Shown here: positions 5,265 through 5,755 of the stretch, piece by piece
Layout of the letters: each line of letters begins with the position of its first letter
Numbering within the stretch: the stretch's first letter is position 1
Program-made: the position numbers and the translations under genes
Notes under the pieces: generated by a model
The model's database searches: none
The model's input: only the letters and a program-made list of their open reading frames with translations
What the model was told of the DNA's origin: nothing
From: Treponema sp.
GTDB taxonomy: Bacteria; Spirochaetota; Spirochaetia; Treponematales; Breznakiellaceae
NCBI GenBank assembly: GCA_009780545.1
Contig: WQZW01000111.1
Coordinates: forward strand, 1 to 5,755
DNA: 5,755 nt
Direction of reading: 5' to 3'

Positions 5265-5755
5265 CTAACCACGCTCCAAGATTGCGCCTAAAAACATCGT
5301 CAAAATAAACGGCAGCATGATCAGCAGGAAATTTTTGACGGAGACGGAAAAAGTTTCGGATTTGATCTGCTTGCGAAAAAAGACGCGCACATTGGTCAGC
5401 ACGGGCCAAATCGTCGCAAGGGAAACCAGACACAAAATCGGTGCGGCGCGCAAAATAACGGAAGTTAGTATGGCAAGGTAGACGATGACATAAAGGCCGG
5501 CAAAAAGGCGTAACGAATTTTTACGGCCAATATGTCGCGCCATCGTGTAGCGCGTGTTTTTGTCGGCCTCAAGAACGCAAGTATTGTTGGCGACCATTAA
5601 ATTGGATATACAGCAAACGGCAGGAAGGGAAACAAGGCCAAGCGCAAGCATATTTGGAAGGTTAAAATCGATGCGCAGGATTTGTCCTTCAATATAAACG
5701 TTCGCCAAATGCAGGCCGGGCGTATTAATGCTCACGACGATAAACATAATCAGAA
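5265..5755 (-). CDS. UbiA-family prenyltransferase (right tandem copy, N-terminus beyond right edge)
   Basis: C-terminal 163 residues of a second UbiA protein, aligning without gaps to residues 142-304 of the left copy. About 28 residues differ by eye (about 83% identity), mostly I/V/L/A exchanges in membrane helices. The C-terminal 20 residues are identical. The frame runs off the right edge; the upstream codons still read FLIMFIVVS as in the left copy, so an internal ATG at 5747 is not the start. Notable change: the second Asp-rich motif reads NNTCVLEAD, so the aspartate equivalent to D202 is valine (GAT to GTT) while D206 is kept. That residue helps bind the Mg2+-diphosphate of the prenyl donor in UbiA enzymes, so this copy may be inactive, altered or regulatory. 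It lies 107 bases upstream of the left copy, same strand, with no clear terminator between. Confidence 0.85.
   Translation of the reverse strand, partial: LIMFIVVSINTPGLHLANVYIEGQILRIDFNLPNMLALGLVSLPAVCCISNLMVANNTCVLEADKNTRYTMARHIGRKNSLRLFAGLYVIVYLAILTSVILRAAPILCLVSLATIWPVLTNVRVFFRKQIKSETFSVSVKNFLLIMLPFILTMFLGAILERG

Larger units (their letters stand above)
4243..5755 (-). repeat. Tandem gene duplication of the UbiA gene
   Basis: Two direct copies, 4243-5157 and 5265 to beyond 5755. Similarity begins sharply at the stop codon side (CTAACCACGCTCC in both) and continues through the visible part. In the first 75 bases or so only about four differ. The short sequences downstream of each stop (left of 4243 and 5265) do not match, so the repeat boundary is near the stop codon. 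Confidence 0.85.

Overview
The window looks like an ordinary bacterial chromosome segment of fairly high GC (by eye about 60%) joined on its right side to a clearly more AT-rich segment (low 40s %). The protein sequences on the left (L34 ending in a charged SDEKK-type tail, the style of the YidC C-terminal domain, an Adk with a four-cysteine lid) remind me most of Spirochaetota, in particular treponeme/spirochaeta-like genomes. That assignment is from memory of family sequences and is moderate at best.

Left part (1-2406, minus strand): the classic conserved cluster rpmH - rnpA - yidD - yidC, read right to left. It is driven by a recognisable sigma70-type promoter at 2378-2406. It encodes ribosomal protein L34, the RNase P protein, the small YidD factor and the YidC membrane insertase, of which 483 residues are visible before the left edge. 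rnpA and yidD overlap by 4 bases (ATGA). An 82-base gap with two small perfect hairpins separates yidD from yidC.

Middle (2407-4115, plus strand): a G-rich intergenic stretch divides the divergent rpmH and adk promoters. It is followed by adk (adenylate kinase, 209 aa, zinc-lid type) and by a ZIP-family metal transporter (262 aa). The transporter has a good promoter whose predicted start point falls on its ATG, so it is a candidate leaderless mRNA.

Right part (4116-5755, minus strand, AT-rich): two tandem, same-direction copies of a UbiA-family membrane prenyltransferase gene. The protein resembles the MenA/DmkA-like forms of Firmicutes. The copies are about 83% identical over the shared 163 residues. 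The left copy is complete (304 aa). The right copy lacks its N-terminal half because the window ends. The right copy has lost the first aspartate of the second Asp-rich motif (NNTCD became NNTCV) through one base change. This pair, probably acquired and then duplicated, is the most interesting item. I see no CRISPR array, insertion sequence, tRNA, rRNA or clear new multi-gene system.
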